Assembly (NCBI GenBank): GCA_032158295.1
Contig: CM063246.1
Coordinates: forward strand, 10,417,608-10,481,607
Reading direction: 5' to 3'
DNA: 64,000 nt
Source: Pycnopodia helianthoides
Taxonomy: Eukaryota; Echinodermata; Asteroidea; Forcipulatida; Asteriidae
Positions 1-13,486 of the stretch are shown here, piece after piece; the first letter of the stretch is position 1; each line of letters starts with the position of its first letter. A model generated the notes under the pieces. The model searched no databases. It worked only from the letters and a program-made list of their open reading frames with translations, and was not told the origin of the DNA. The position numbers were made by a program, and so were the translations under genes.

Positions 1-3000
1 CACTTTTGAATTACAAGGCACTTCCGGTTTCGACCGGAAGTAGAGGTCAAATGAGGTCATTCACACTGAATAAAATGAAGACCTAATTTATTCCTATACA
101 ATGCCGCAAACAGAAACCTACGGTCTCTTGTGGCTGATTTGATAGGGATTTTCAAATATTTAAAATAGAAACTTTTAAGATGACGTCACGTGACAGGTGT
201 TGACGTCATCATGACGGATTTCTTTTAGGCACTTCCTTGCACCAATGCTAATCATCACTGAAAGTTTCATTGCAATTGCTCTTTAGGAACTAGGCAAAAG
301 GCCGCTTAGAACGAATCGTGCCTTATGTCAATGACTTCCTGTCTGAAACAGGAAAATTTTAAAAAACTAGAGCTCAATTGCATTTGTGCGCAAATGCCAA
401 GCTGTTTCGCGACGAACATTATCAAATCACACTACTTTACTGTTCATTTAACAATTTATGACAAAAAGGTGCAAAAATTGAAATAAATCTTTAAAAATCA
501 TGTGATGACGTCATCATGACGTCATTTTAAATGTTACAAGACCTTGCCAATATCTAACAACCTACCAAGTTTCAACATGATCGCACTAATACATCGGGAG
601 ATATACGACTTCGAAAAAGGCACCTTTAATGCCGCATCACGTGACCCCGATGACGTCATTGATCTGAAATTTCACACGTATGATGGCTGCCTGACGGTCA
701 ACATGTTTAAAAGAATTTGGATTATACAGTGTTCATTTAGCAATTTATGACAAAGGTGCAAAAAAATGAAATAAATCATAAAAATTCATGTAATGACGTC
801 ATCATGACGTCATTTCAAAATTTACAAGAACTTGCCAATATCTAACAACCTGCACAGTTTCAACTTGATCGCACTAATACATTGGGAGATATACGACTTC
901 AAAAAAGTGCACCTTTAATGCTGCGTCACGTGACCCCGATGACGTCAATAATCTGAAATTTCACCCATGATGGCTGCCTGACGGTCAACATAATGTGTAA
1001 AAGAATTTGGATTATACAGTGTTCATTTAGCAATTTATGACCAAAAGTTGCAAAAAATGAAATAAATCATAAAAAATCATGTGATATTGTCATCATGACG
1101 TCATTTCAAAATTTACAAGAACTTGCCAATATCTAACAACCTACCGAGTTTCAACATGATCGCACTTATAAATCGGGAGATATACGACTTCGTAAAAGGC
1201 ATCTTTAATGCCACGTCACGTGACCCCCGATGACGTCATTGATCTGAAATTTCACACATAGGATGGCTGCCTGACGGTCAACATATGTGTCGATTTTGAA
1301 GTGATTACACAAAACTTCACCACACACATCTTCAAAAAGTCCATTTTGAACAGTTTTCAACCTGCCGCTAGAGGGCGCTCGTTTGTATCATGACGTCATC
1401 GTTGTTTTTTTTAAATGCACACCCTTGCCAGACACTAACATCGTTGAAAGCATGTTCATAACATTTAGCACTTTTGAATTACAAGGCACTTCCGGTTTCG
1501 ACCAGAAGTAGAGGTCAAATGAGGTCACGCACACTGAATAAAATGAAGACCTAATTTATCCCTATACAATCCCGCAAACAGAACCCTATGGTCTCTTGAG
1601 GCTGATTAGATACAGATTTTCAAATGTTTAAAATAGAAACCTTTAAGATGACGTCACGTGACGAGTGATGACGTCATCATGACGAATTTGTTTTAGACAC
1701 TTCCTTGCACCAATGCCAATCATCACTGAAAGTTTCAATGCAATTGCTCTTTAGGAACTATGCAAAAGGCGCTTAGAACGAAATTTACTGAAAAATACAA
1801 ATAAAAACTAGACATAATTGCATTGTGCACAAATGCCAAGCTGTTTCGCGACGAACATTTTCAAATCACACTACATTACTGTTCATTTAACAATTTATGA
1901 CAAAAAGGTGCACAAAATGAAACAAAAATCATACAAAATCATGTGATGACGTCATGATGACGTCATTTCAAATTTTACAAGAACTTGCCAATATCTAACA
2001 ACCTACCAAGTTTCAACATGATCGCACTAATACATCGGGAGATATACGACTTCGAAAAAGGCACCTTTAATGCCGCATCACGTGACCCCGATGACGTCAT
2101 TGATCTGAAATTTCACACGTATGATGGCTCCTGACGGTCAACATGTTTAAAAGAATTTGGATTATACAGTGTTCATTTAGCAATTTATGACAAAAGGTGC
2201 AAAAAATGAAATAAATCATAAAAATTCATGTAAAAATGTAAAAATCATAACAAAGCATGTGATGACGTCATCATGACGTCATTTCAAAATTCACAAGAAC
2301 TTGCCAATATCTAACAACCTACAAAGTTTCAACTGATCGCACTAATACATCGAGAGATATACGACTTCAAAAAAGTGCACCTTTAATGCCACGCCACGTG
2401 ACCCCCGATGACGTCATTGATCTGAAATTTCACACATAATGGCTGCCTGACGGTCAACATAATGTGTTAAAAGAATTTGGATTATACAATGTTCAGATCA
2501 TTTAACAATTTATGACAAAAAGTTGCAAAAAATGAAATAAATCATAAAAAATCATGTGATGACGTCATCATGACTTCATTTCAAAATTTACACGAATTTG
2601 CCAATACCTAACAACCTACCAAGTTTCAACATGATCGCACTTATAAATCGGGAGATATACGACTTCGAAGATGGCATCTTTAATGCCACGTCACCTGACC
2701 CCCGATGACGTCATTGATCTGAAATTTCACACATAGGATGGCTGCCTGACGGTCAACATATGTGTCAATTTTGAAGTGATTACACAAAACTTCGCCACAT
2801 ACATCTTCAAAAAGTCCATTTTGAACAGTTTTCAACTGCCGCTAGAGGCGCTCGTGTGTATTATGACGTCATCGTTGTTTTTTTTAAATGCACACCCTTG
2901 CCAGACACTAACATCGTTGAAAGCATGTTCATAACATTTAGCACTTTTGAATTACAAGGCACTTCCGGTTTCGACCGGAAGTAGAGGTCAAGTGAGGTCA

Positions 3001-4081
3001 CGCACACTGAATAAAATGAAGACCTAATTTATCCCTATACAATCCCGCAAACAGAACCCTATGGTCTCTTGAGGCTGATTTGATACAGATTTTCAAATGT
3101 TTAAAATAGAAACCTTTAAGATGACGTCACGTGACGAGTGATGACGTCATCATGACGAATTGTTTTAGACACTTCCTTGCACCAATGCCAATCATCACTG
3201 AAAGTTTCAATGCAATTGCTCTTTAGGAACTATGCAAAAGGCCGCTTAGAACGAAATTACTGAAAATACAAATAAAAACTAGACATAATTGCATTTGTGC
3301 ACAAATGCCAAGCTGTTTCGCGACGAACATTTCAAATCACACTACATTACTGTTCATTTAACAATTTATGACAAAAAGGTGCACAAAATGAAACAAAAAT
3401 CATACAAAATCATGTGATGACGTCATGATGACGTCATTTCAAATTTTACAAGAACTTGCCAATATCTAACAACCTACCAAGTTTCAACATGATCGCACTA
3501 ATACATCGGGAGATATACGACTTCGAAAAGGCACCTTTAATGCCGCGTCACGTGACCCCGATGACGTCATTGATCTGAAATTTCACACGTATGATGGCTG
3601 CCTGACGGTCAACATAATGTGTAAAAGAATTTGGATTATACAGTGTTCATTTAGCAATTTATGACAAAAGGTGCAAAAAATGAAATAAATCATAAAAATT
3701 CATGTGATGACGTCATCATGACGTCATTTCAAACTTTACAAGAACTTGCCAATATCTAATAACCTACCATGTTTCAACATGATCGCACTAATACATCGGG
3801 AGATATACGACTTCAAAAAAGGCACCTTTAATGCCGCGTCACGTGACCCCGATGATGTCATTGATCTGAAATTTCACACATGTGATGGCTGCCTGACGGT
3901 CAACATAATGTGTTATAGAATTTGGATTATACAGTGTTCATTTAACAATTTATAACAAAAAGGTGCAAAAAATAAAATAAATCTTAAAAAATCATGTGAT
4001 GACGTCATCATGACGTCTTTCAAAATTTACAAGAACTCGCTAATATCTAACAACCTACCAAGTTTCAACACGATCGCACTT

Positions 4082-5511
4082 GGGTCATTCCGTGCCAACT
4101 CACCTGAAATTCAGAAAAGTTTGGCAGGCTCCGTCTCAGATTTCGCTAATTTTTTTTAAAAACAATCCCCTGTGGGTGCCTTGAAACACACACAAAATTT
4201 TAGAGTCCTACTCCTTGGCATTTCTGAGATACGACCCCCCAAAAATTAAGCCCCGCCCCTTCAAATTGATATTTTGTGTTTTTGAGCATTTTTAAAGGTC
4301 TATATCTACAAATGGAGAGAAGATATGTAGCTACAAATTAATTTACAGGGTATCTGGTATCCCATCAACTATAATCTACTGTCAAAAGTAGCACAGCTCA
4401 TTTGCATATCAAGGGTCACACTAAATTGCATAACACAGCAAAAACGTTAGTCTAAACATATTCACAACTTTTTTTTACATGAAGGAGTAAAGAAACCATT
4501 TTTTCCCTTCTCACATAAGTAGACTGGATATAAAGTATTATTGGGAAAAATTGGTAAATCTGTCAGTAATGTCCCACGTTGTCATAATGTCAAATAATCA
4601 CTTGAAATCGGCAATTTGGGGCATTTTTACAGTCGCACACATGTTCAGACCCCTGCCAAATATCCATCAAAGGTTGGATTGGTCTATCCTTATATCAGGT
4701 CACACATATGCAACCAGTTTATAACCAAATGAAATATAAAAGCAATCGGACATTTCACATAGGCACTAGGGGGGGGTCTCAAAAATGACAAAAAGTCATT
4801 ACAAGGGCAAAATACTAGGTGTACTTAAATAAAAATCTGACCATGAAGGAGTACAAAAACCATTTTTTTTTTTTTAACATAAGTAGACTGGGTACAAAGT
4901 ATTATAGGAAAAAATTGGTAAATCTGTCAGTAATGTCCCACGTTGTCAAAAAACCACTTGAAAACGGCGTTTTGGGGCATTTTTTAAGTTGGACGCATAT
5001 TAAGACCCCTGCCAAATACCCATCAAAGGTGTGATTGGTCTATCCTCATAATATGTCACACATATGCACCTAGTTTATGCCCAAATGAAATATAAAAGCA
5101 ATCGAACATTTCACATAGGCACTAGGGGGTCTCAAAAATGACAAAAAGTCATTGCGCATGCCAAAATGTAGGTTTTTAAAGACCTAACCCTTGATATGCA
5201 AATGAGCTGTGCTACTTTTGACAGTAGATTATAGTTGATGGGATACCAGATACCCTGTAAATTAATTTGTAGCTCCATATCTTCTCTCCATTTGTAGATA
5301 TAGGCCTTTAAAAATGCTCAAAAACACAAGATATCAATTTGAAGGGGCGGGGCTTAATTTTTGGGGGGTCATATCTCAGAAATGCCAAGGAGTAGGACTC
5401 TAAAATTTTGTGTGTGTTCAAGGCACCCATAGGGGAGTGTTTAAAAAAAAAATTAGCGAAATCTGAGACGGAGCCTGCCGACCCATCAGGTGAGTTGGCA
5501 CGGAATGACCC
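4082..5511. mobile_element. Non-autonomous DNA element with ~330 bp terminal inverted repeats, target duplication ACTT
   Basis: The element begins GGGTCATTCCGTGCCAACTC and ends with its reverse complement. Arms 4082-4416 and 5187-5511 are near-perfect inverted copies. ACTT lies at 4078-4081 and again at 5512-5515, and the uninterrupted satellite reads CGCACTTATAAATCGGG at this place in other units, so the empty site is known. The core holds two direct copies of a ~320 bp segment (4479-4800 and 4842-5153), both containing GTCAGTAATGTCCCACGTTG. No transposase frame is present. A 4 bp duplication is what I read; 5 bp (CACTT) is also possible because of the flanking C. I do not assign a superfamily. 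Confidence 0.88.
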
Positions 5512-6211
5512 ACTTATAAATGGGGATATATACGACTTCGAAAAAGGCATCTTTAATGCCACGTCATGTGACCCCCAATGTCGTCATTGATCTGAAATTT
5601 CACACATATGATGGCTGCCTGACGGTCAACATATGTGTCAATTTTGAAGTGATTACACAAAACTTCCTCACACACATCTTCAAAAAGTCCATTTTGAAGA
5701 GTTTTCAACCTGCCGCTAGAGGGCGCTCGTTTGTATCATGACGTCATCGGTACTTTTTTTTAAGTGCACACCCTTGCCAGACACTAACATTGTTGAAAGC
5801 ATGTTCATAATATTTAACACTTTTGAATTACAAGGCACTTCCAGTTTCGACCGGAAGTAGAGGTCAAGTGAGGTCACGCACACTGAATAAAATGAAGACC
5901 TAATTTATCCCTATCGATCCCTCAAACAGAAACCTACGGTCTCTTGTGGCTGATTTGATATGGATTTTCAAATATTTAAAATAGAAACCTTTAAGCTGAC
6001 GTCACGTGACAGGTGATGACGTCATCATGATGAATTTCTTTTAGGCACTTCCTTGCACCAATGCCAATCATCATTAAAAGTTTCATTGCAATTGCTCTTT
6101 AGGAACTATGCAAAAGGCCGCTTAGAACGAACGTGCGTTATGTCAATGACTGAAATGACTGAAACACACAAACTAAAAAAACAATAATACAAAAACTCTA
6201 ACGAAAACAAG

Positions 6212-6248
6212 AGCTGTTTCGCTGCGCGCTACGCTGCACGAAACAGCT
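6212..6248. repeat. Hairpin cassette, single copy
   Basis: AGCTGTTTCG and CGAAACAGCT form a 10 bp perfect stem around a GC-rich loop. It sits in an A-rich spacer where the satellite unit is broken. Confidence 0.8.
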
Positions 6249-8674
6249 AAAAATTAAAAAAACTAGACATAATTGCATTTGTGCACAAATGCATAGCTGT
6301 TTCGTTTATAACATTTTCAAATTTTTCAACTGAATTTGAAACTATTTTCATATTCAAAGCAGTTATGACCAATCCAGGCTATTTAATTTGTTTTTGTTAT
6401 AGATTATACCTTGGTCAGTAAGCAATTTATGACTTAAAGGTGCAAAACAATGTAAAAATCATAACAAAGCATGTGATGACGTCATCATGACGTCATTTCA
6501 AAATTCACAAGAACTTGCCAATATCTAACAACCTACAAAGTTTCAACTTGATCGCACTAATACATCGAGAGATATACGACTTCAAAAAAGTGCACCTTTA
6601 ATGCCACGCCACGTGACCCCCGATGACGTCATTGATCTGAAATTTCACACATAATGGCTGCCTGACGGTCAACATAATGTGTAAAAGAATTTGGATTATA
6701 CAATGTTCAGATCATTTAACAATTTATGACAAAAAGTTGCAAAAAATGAAATAAATCATAAAAAATCATGTGATGACGTCATCATGACTTCATTTCAAAA
6801 TTTACACGAATTTGCCAATACCTAACAACCTACCAAGTTTCAACATGATCGCACTTATAAATCGGGAGATATACGACTTCGAAGATGGCATCTTTAATGC
6901 CACGTCACCTGACCCCCGATGACGTCATTGATCTGAAATTTCACACATAGGATGGCTGCCTGACGGTCAACATATGTGTCAATTTTGAAGTGATTACACA
7001 AAACTTCGCCACATACATCTTCAAAAAGTCCATTTTGAACAGTTTTCAACCTGCCGCTAGAGGGCGCTCGTGTGTATTATGACGTCATCGTTGTTTTTTT
7101 TAAATGCACCACCCTTGCCAGACACTAACATCGTTAAAAGCATGTTCATAACATTTAGCACTTTTGAATTACAAGGCACTTCCGGTTTCGACCGGAAGTA
7201 GAGGTCAAGTGAGGTCACGCACACTGAATAAAATGAAGACCTAAATTATCCCTATACAATCCCGCAAACAGAACCCTACGGTCTCTTGAGGCTGATTTGA
7301 TACAGATTTTCAAATGTTTAAAATAGAAACCTTTAAGATGACGTCACGTGACGAGTGATGACGTCATCATGACGAACTTGTTTTAGACACTTCCTTGCAC
7401 CAATGCCAATCATCACTGAAAGTTTCAATGCAATTGCTCTTTAGGAACTATGCAAAAGGCCGCTTAGAACGAAATTTACTGAAAAATACAAATAAAAACT
7501 AGACATAATTGCATTTGTGCACAAATGCCAAGCTGTTTCGCGACGAACATTTTCAAATCACACTACATTACTGTTCATTTAACAATTTATGACAAAAAGG
7601 TGCACAAAATGAAACAAAAATCATACAAAATCATGTGATGACGTCATGATGACGTCATTTCAAATTTTACAAGAACTTGCCAATATCTAACAACCTACCA
7701 AGTTTCAACATGATCGCACTAATACATCGGGAGATATCCGACTTCGAAAAAGGCACCTTTAATGCCGCGTCACGTGACCCCGATGACGTCATTGATCTGA
7801 AATTTCACACGTATGATGGCTGCCTGACGGTCAACATAATGTGTAAAAGAATTTGGATTATACAGTGTTCATTTAGCAATTTATGACAAAAGGTGCAAAA
7901 AAATGAAATAAATCATAAAAATTCATGTGATGACGTCATCATGACGTCATTTCAAACTTTACAAGAACTTGCCAATATCTAACAACCTACCATGTTTCAA
8001 CATGATCGCACTAATACATCGGGAGATATACGACTTCAAAAAAGGCACCTTTAATGCCGCGTCACGTGACCCCCGATGACGTCATTGATCTGAAATTTCA
8101 CACATAGGATGGCTGGCTGACGGACAACATATGTGTCGATTTTGAAGTGATTACACAAAACTTCGCCACACACATCTTCAAAAAGTCCATTTTGAACAGT
8201 TTTCAACCTGCCGCTAGAGGGCGCTCGTGTGTATCATGACGTCATCGTTGTTTTTTTTTAAATGCACACCCTTGCCAGACACTAACATCGTTGAAAGCAT
8301 GTTCATAACATTTAGCACTTTTGAATTACAAGGCACTTCCGGTTTCGACCGGAAGTAGAGGTCAAGTGAGGTCACGCACACTGAATAAAATCCCTATACA
8401 ATCCCGCAAACAGAACCCTACGGTCTCTTGAGGCTGATTTGATACAGATTTTCAAATGTTTAAAATAGAAACCTTTAAGATGACGTCACGTGACGAGTGA
8501 TGACGTCATCATGACGAATTTGTTTTAGACACTTCCTTGCACCAATGCCAATCATCACTGAAAGTTTCAATGCAATTGCTCTTTAGGAACTAGGCAAAAG
8601 GCCGCTTAGAACGAAATTTACTGAAAAATACAAATAAAAAAAAACAATAATACAAAAACTTTAACGAAAACAAG

Positions 8675-8845
8675 AGCTGTTTCGCTGCGCTGCGCTACGA
8701 AACAGCTAAAAATAAATAAATAAATAATAAAAAAACTTTAACAAAAACAAGAGCTGTTTCGCTGCGCTGTGCTACGAAACAGCTAATAATAAAAAACTTT
8801 AACAAAAACAAGAGCTGTTTCGCTGCGCTGCGCTACGAAACAGCT
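8675..8845. repeat. Cluster of three hairpin cassettes
   Basis: Three copies of the AGCTGTTTCG ... CGAAACAGCT hairpin stand in the same orientation, each preceded by AACAAG and separated by A/T-rich spacers of 30-45 bp. The cluster lies at the same point of the satellite unit as the single copy near 6.2 kb. Confidence 0.85.
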
Positions 8846-11034
8846 AAAAAAACAACTAGACATATTGCATTTGTGAACAAACGCAGAGCTGTTTCGCTAA
8901 TAATTTTTTCAAATTACTCAAGTGAATATGAAAGTTTGTAGTGTTCACATAATCAAGTTAGTATTACAATATTTATTGCCTAATGAGATCGAATTCAATG
9001 TCTATATATCTTTCAAAAGTGTACCTTTAAGATAATATAACCTGACAAATGATGACGTCATGATGACGTCAATTATTTTTCGAATCAGTTATGACATGTC
9101 AAGCCTGTTTAAAACATAATTTGGAATAAAGCATGCCCAGTTAGCAATTTATGAGTAAAAGGGGCAAAAAATGTAAAAAATCATAACAAATTTTGTGATG
9201 ACGTCATTACATGTTTTACAGAAACTAGCCAGTATCTAACGACTTGCCAAGTTTCAACGTGATCAGACCTATTCTTTTGGAGATATACGACTTCAAAGTT
9301 TGCACCTTTAATGTCACGTCACATGACCCCTGATGACGTAATCAATCTAAAACTTTGTATATATGTTGACTGCCTGAAGGTCATCATGTGTATCAATTTT
9401 GAAGCGATTACAACAAACTTCGCCACACACATCTTCTCAAAGTGCATTTTGAACAGTTTTCCAACTGCCACTAGAGGGCGCTCTTGTACATTATGACGTC
9501 ATCGGTATTTTTTCTTAACTGCATTCCGTTGCCGGACACTAACATCGTTGAAAGCATTTTCATAACATTTAGCACTTTTGAATTACGAAGGCACTTCCGG
9601 TTTGGACCGAAAGTAGAGGTCGCGTAAGGTCACACACATTGAATAAAATAAAGACCTAATTTATCCCTACCCAATCCCACAAACAGAACCCTACGGTCTC
9701 TTGTGGTTTATTTGATATGGATTTTCAAATATTTAAAATATACAACTTTAAGATGACGTCACGTCACAGGTGATGACGTCATCATGACGAATTTCCTTTA
9801 GGACCCTCCTTGCACCAACGCCTTTCATCACTGAAAGTTTCATTGCAATTGCTCTTTTGGAACTATGCCAAAGGCCGCTTGGAACGAACGTGCGTTATCT
9901 CAGTGGCTTTTTTTACTGAAACAGACAAATAAAACTAGAGCTCAATTGCATTTGTGCACAAATGCCAAGCTGTTTCGCGACGAACATTTTCAAATCACAC
10001 TACGCCACTGTTCATTTAACAATTTATGACAAAAAGGTGCAAAAAAGGAAACAAATCATAAAAAATCATGTGATGAAGTCATCATAACGTTATTTCAAAT
10101 TTTACAAGAACTTGCCAATATCTAACAACCTACCAAGTTTCAACATGATCGCACTAATACATCAGGAGATCTACGACTTCGAAAAAGTCATCTTTAATGC
10201 CACGTCACGTGACCCCTGATGACGTCATTGATCTGAAATTTCACACATATGATGGCTGCCTAACGGTCAACATATGTGTAAAAAGAATTTGGATTATACC
10301 ACGTTTTCTTAGCAATTTATGATGAAAAATTGAAAAAAATCATAAAAAATCATGTGATGACGTCATGATGACGTCTTTTGCAAAAATTACAAGAACTTGC
10401 TAGTATCTCACAACCTACCAAGTTTCAACACGATTGCACTTATAAATCGGGAGATATACGACTTCGAAAAAGGCATCTTTAATGCCACGTCACGTGACCC
10501 CCGATGACGTCATTGATCTGAAATTTCACACATATGATGGTTGCCTGACGGTCAACATATGTGTGAATTTTGAAGTGATTTCACAAAACTTCCTCACACA
10601 CATCTTCAAAAAGTCCATTTTGAACAGTTTTCAACCTGCCGCTAGAGGGCGCTCGTGTGTATCATGACGTCATCGGTACTTTTTTTTAAATGCACACTCT
10701 TGCCAGACACTAACATCGTTAAAAGCATGTTCATAACATTTAGCACTTTTGAATTACAAGACACTTCTGGTTTCGACCGGAAGTAGAGGTCAAGTGAGGT
10801 CACGCACACTGAAAAAAATGAAGACCTAATTTATCCCTATACAATCCCGCAAACAGAAACCTACGGTCTCTTGTGGCTGATTGTTACTGATTTTCAAATA
10901 TTTAAAATAGAAACCTTTAAGATGACGTCACGTGACAGTTGATGACGTCATCATTACGTCGTTGTAATATGCAGTGTATTGCATTAATGCCTTTCATCAC
11001 TGAAAGTTTCATTGCAATAGCTCTTTAGGAACTA

Positions 11035-11262
11035 CAATCCCGGCCATATCTCGTTGGGCCCCCCTGCCCCCTTTCAATGTTGAATCACATTGTTGCACGG
11101 TCTTCTGCGTTCCAGACAACATTGAGCGGGGGGACGGGGGAGGGGACGGGGGACGGGGGAGGGGACGGGGGAGAGAATGTTTATTGTGAGACAGGGAATG
11201 GTTATTGTATGGTTATTATAACATTATAGGAACGGGTGGCCCAAGCATTTTGGCCGGGATTG
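11035..11262. repeat. Terminal segment, copy 1, of the transposon dimer
   Basis: This ~228 bp segment itself has inverted ends (CAATCCCGGCC ... GGCCGGGATTG) and contains a G-rich GGGGGAC/GGGGA tract. Its ends look like a small element of the same family. Confidence 0.75.
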
Positions 11263-11643
11263 TCTGAAATTCTTTCAGCGTGATTTTTTAATTTTTTAAA
11301 AACAAAATAAGGCTTTAAAAAGCCTATGAATGTCCATAGACACTGAATGTCCGTTTACTGCTGAGTAGGGCGTTAAAAAACAGCAAGGATGTTTTTGTGT
11401 GGGGGGGGGGACGACGGGGAGAGAATGTTTATTGTCAGGGGATGTCGACAGTGAATGTTTATTGTAGCGTTGGGAATGGGTGGCCCAAGCATTTTGCGCG
11501 GGATTGTCTGAAAGTATCTTTAGTTGATTTTGCGGAGTTGACTGCACACAGATATACTCCAATCTTTGGTTGATCAGAGACAATTCATAAGTGAAGCAAA
11601 GCATTTGATACATAGTTATAGAAAGCAAGAGCCAATTTACAAC

Positions 11644-12345
11644 ATGGTGTTTCGTGGCTTAATTGCAAACGAAAATCGTGCATATATTCGTCTTTTGCGG
11701 AGGAGCGGAAAATCACAGAGAGAAATAGCGGCAACGTGCAATGTATCCCGTAGTTCTGTTCAGCGGATTTGTAAACGTGAAGGGCAAGTTCACCGGTGTC
11801 ACCGTGGCCGAGGTGGGCGAAAAAGACTTCTTTCTAAGCGCCAGGACCGTCTTTTGGTGAGAAATGTACAGAAACTTAGGAAAACAGAGGGGCCATTTAC
11901 CTCGGCAAGACTAAAGTCTGCATGCGGACTGATGCATGTCTCAGATAGAACCATGAGGCGTGCCATGAATAGACTTGGATTCAAGTACAGGCAAGCTCGT
12001 AAAAAGGGACTTGTAACGGATTTGGATCTGAAGAAGAGAGTGGGGTTCGCCAAGAAGTACCCGCCAAATGTGTGGACAGATTCAATTGCATTCTATTTAG
12101 ATGCCACCTCTTTTGCCCACAAATATAACCCAATGGATCAAGCCAGAGCACCTGGTGCAAGGGTATGGCGAAGGCGCAGTGAGGGTCTTAACCAGCATTG
12201 TACAGCAAAGGGGAGCAAAGTCGTTACAATGACGATTCCTGGCATGACCGCCTTGCCCTGCGCCAAAAATACATGTCCAAAATTTCTTGTTGCATGCATG
12301 TCTGACGGTTCACCACACGATTCACCATGGCACGTTTGCTTGTAA
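11644..12345 (+). pseudogene. Tc1/mariner-type transposase, copy 1, C-terminally broken
   Basis: The first ATG of the frame is at 11644, giving about 233 residues; the frame is open somewhat further upstream. The N-terminal part is a basic helix-turn-helix region (KSQREIAATCNVSRSSVQRI), then a second DNA-binding helix set (VSDRTMRRAMNRLGFKYRQA). After it comes the start of the DDE catalytic domain, with the first acidic residue in FYLDATSF and the family-like stretch NPMDQARAPGARVWRRRSEG. Tc1-type transposases are usually about 340 residues. Here the frame leaves the conserved sequence after MTIPGMTAL and stops, so the second and third acidic residues are missing. Compared with copy 2, a one-base difference near 12255 changes the C-terminal frame. 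It is probably inactive. If it was functional, it would cut and paste DNA at TA sites bounded by the element's own termini. Confidence 0.82.
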
Positions 12346-13258
12346 CTTACGTCAAAAAAGGTTTTTGTTCAACACGAAAAGGGCATTACAGTCCACAAAC
12401 AACACATAACCTGTTCATATTCTTTTGAACGACCTCATTCGGTTATTTGGCAGAAAATCAAACGGTTAACCCTCAAAACCAAAATAGAAAAGAAATTTAT
12501 GAAATCTCTTTATTTACTCTACTACGGTGAACCGTGTAGACTTGGTTTCAAGCCTGCAATCGTGGCTTTTAGTCTACTTGATAGCCAATACATTATTGGG
12601 CAAAATAGCGCACATTGTTAGATTGGCCCATGATAGCTTATCTGTGGGGGCGTTTCTCGTGCCTGATACAGAGGAAAACCGCGATCTCAGACTTGAAATC
12701 AAGTCTATGAATCGTAAGCATCACTGTGTGACTCACATGGTGTAATGGTTAAGAGATACGCTTAAGAAGTCAAATGTCTTGAACCTAAATGGAGTTCAGG
12801 AGAGACAAAATGCTCTTTTTTTTTCTCTCTTATTTTTATCACCTTCCTCGACAAACAATGAGTGTTCATTGCTTATAACCATTCTTTCATTTTTCAATCC
12901 CATTGTTTCTATTCTCTTATTACTTATTTTGTATTAATGCTCACAAAATAATACCACCCCCAAAAAACAAATTACACAAATTTCAACAACAAAAATGTTG
13001 CCTGTGTGTGTTCTTTTGTGTTCAAACGCTCTACTCGGCAAGAAATAGTCATTTACTGTCAAAGCACAATCATAGTCAGGCCCTCCCCCCTCCCCGGCTC
13101 CCCCCCCCCCCCACAAAAACATCCTTGCTGATTTGAATTTTGTTTTAACGCTCTACTCAGCGATGAATGGCAATCACTGTCTTTGGACATTCATAGTCAT
13201 TTTAAAGCCTTATTTTGTAATGTTTAACCCAAAAATTCACGCTTAAATTTTTTTTAGA

Positions 13259-13486
13259 CAATCCCGGCCATATCTCGTTGGGCCCCCCTGCCTCCTTTCA
13301 ATGTTGAATCACATTGTTGCATGGTCTTCTGCGTTCCAGACAACATTGAGCGGGGGGACGGGGGAGGGGACGGGGGACGGGGGAGGGGACGGGGGAGAGA
13401 ATGTTTATTGTGAGACAGGGAATGGTTATTGTATGGTTATTATAACATTATAGGAACGGGTGGCCCAAGCATTTTGGCCGGGATTG
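13259..13486. repeat. Terminal segment, copy 2 (middle, shared)
   Basis: Same ~228 bp segment as at the two outer ends. It lies directly between the bodies with no TA duplication of its own; it is preceded by TTTTTTAGA, which ends body 1. It shares substitutions with the right-hand copy (CCTCCTTTC, GTTGCATGG) and not with the left-hand copy. Confidence 0.8.

Larger units (their letters stand above)
1..11034. repeat. Tandem satellite-like array, ~1.2-1.5 kb units made of ~285 bp subunits
   Basis: A landmark that begins CACTTTTGAATTACAAGGCA and continues through CGGTTTCGACCGGAAG recurs at about 1, 1469, 2942, 5818, 7159, 8316, 9573 and 10744, always in the same orientation. This defines units of about 1.16-1.47 kb; the 2942-5818 interval is longer because a 1430 bp element is inserted in it. 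Within each unit a block of about 285 bp, recognisable by GATCGCACTAATACATCGGG and CTGCCTGACGGTCAACAT, repeats two to four times. Each block ends in paired TGACGTCA palindromes a few bases apart. Short open frames here read the same repeat in every unit and have no coding features, so I do not call them genes. The number of subunits differs between units, as expected for unequal exchange. Confidence 0.93.

Noticed and set aside
544..10667. Repeated ~60-70 residue open frames in the satellite
   Set aside because: They read the same tandem repeat in each unit, differ by frameshifts between units and show no protein-like conservation; they follow from the repeat.
11296..11628. Minus-strand 110-residue frame overlapping the transposase start, duplicated at 13548-13853
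   Set aside because: It spans the subterminal inverted repeat and transposase N-terminus on the wrong strand; duplicated only because the element is.
12733..12815. tRNA-like sequence (TGGTGTAATGGTTAAGAG) in both transposon bodies
   Set aside because: The A-box-like part is good, but the B box is poor (GGAGTTCAGGAG) and no cloverleaf closes; probably chance or a very old SINE.
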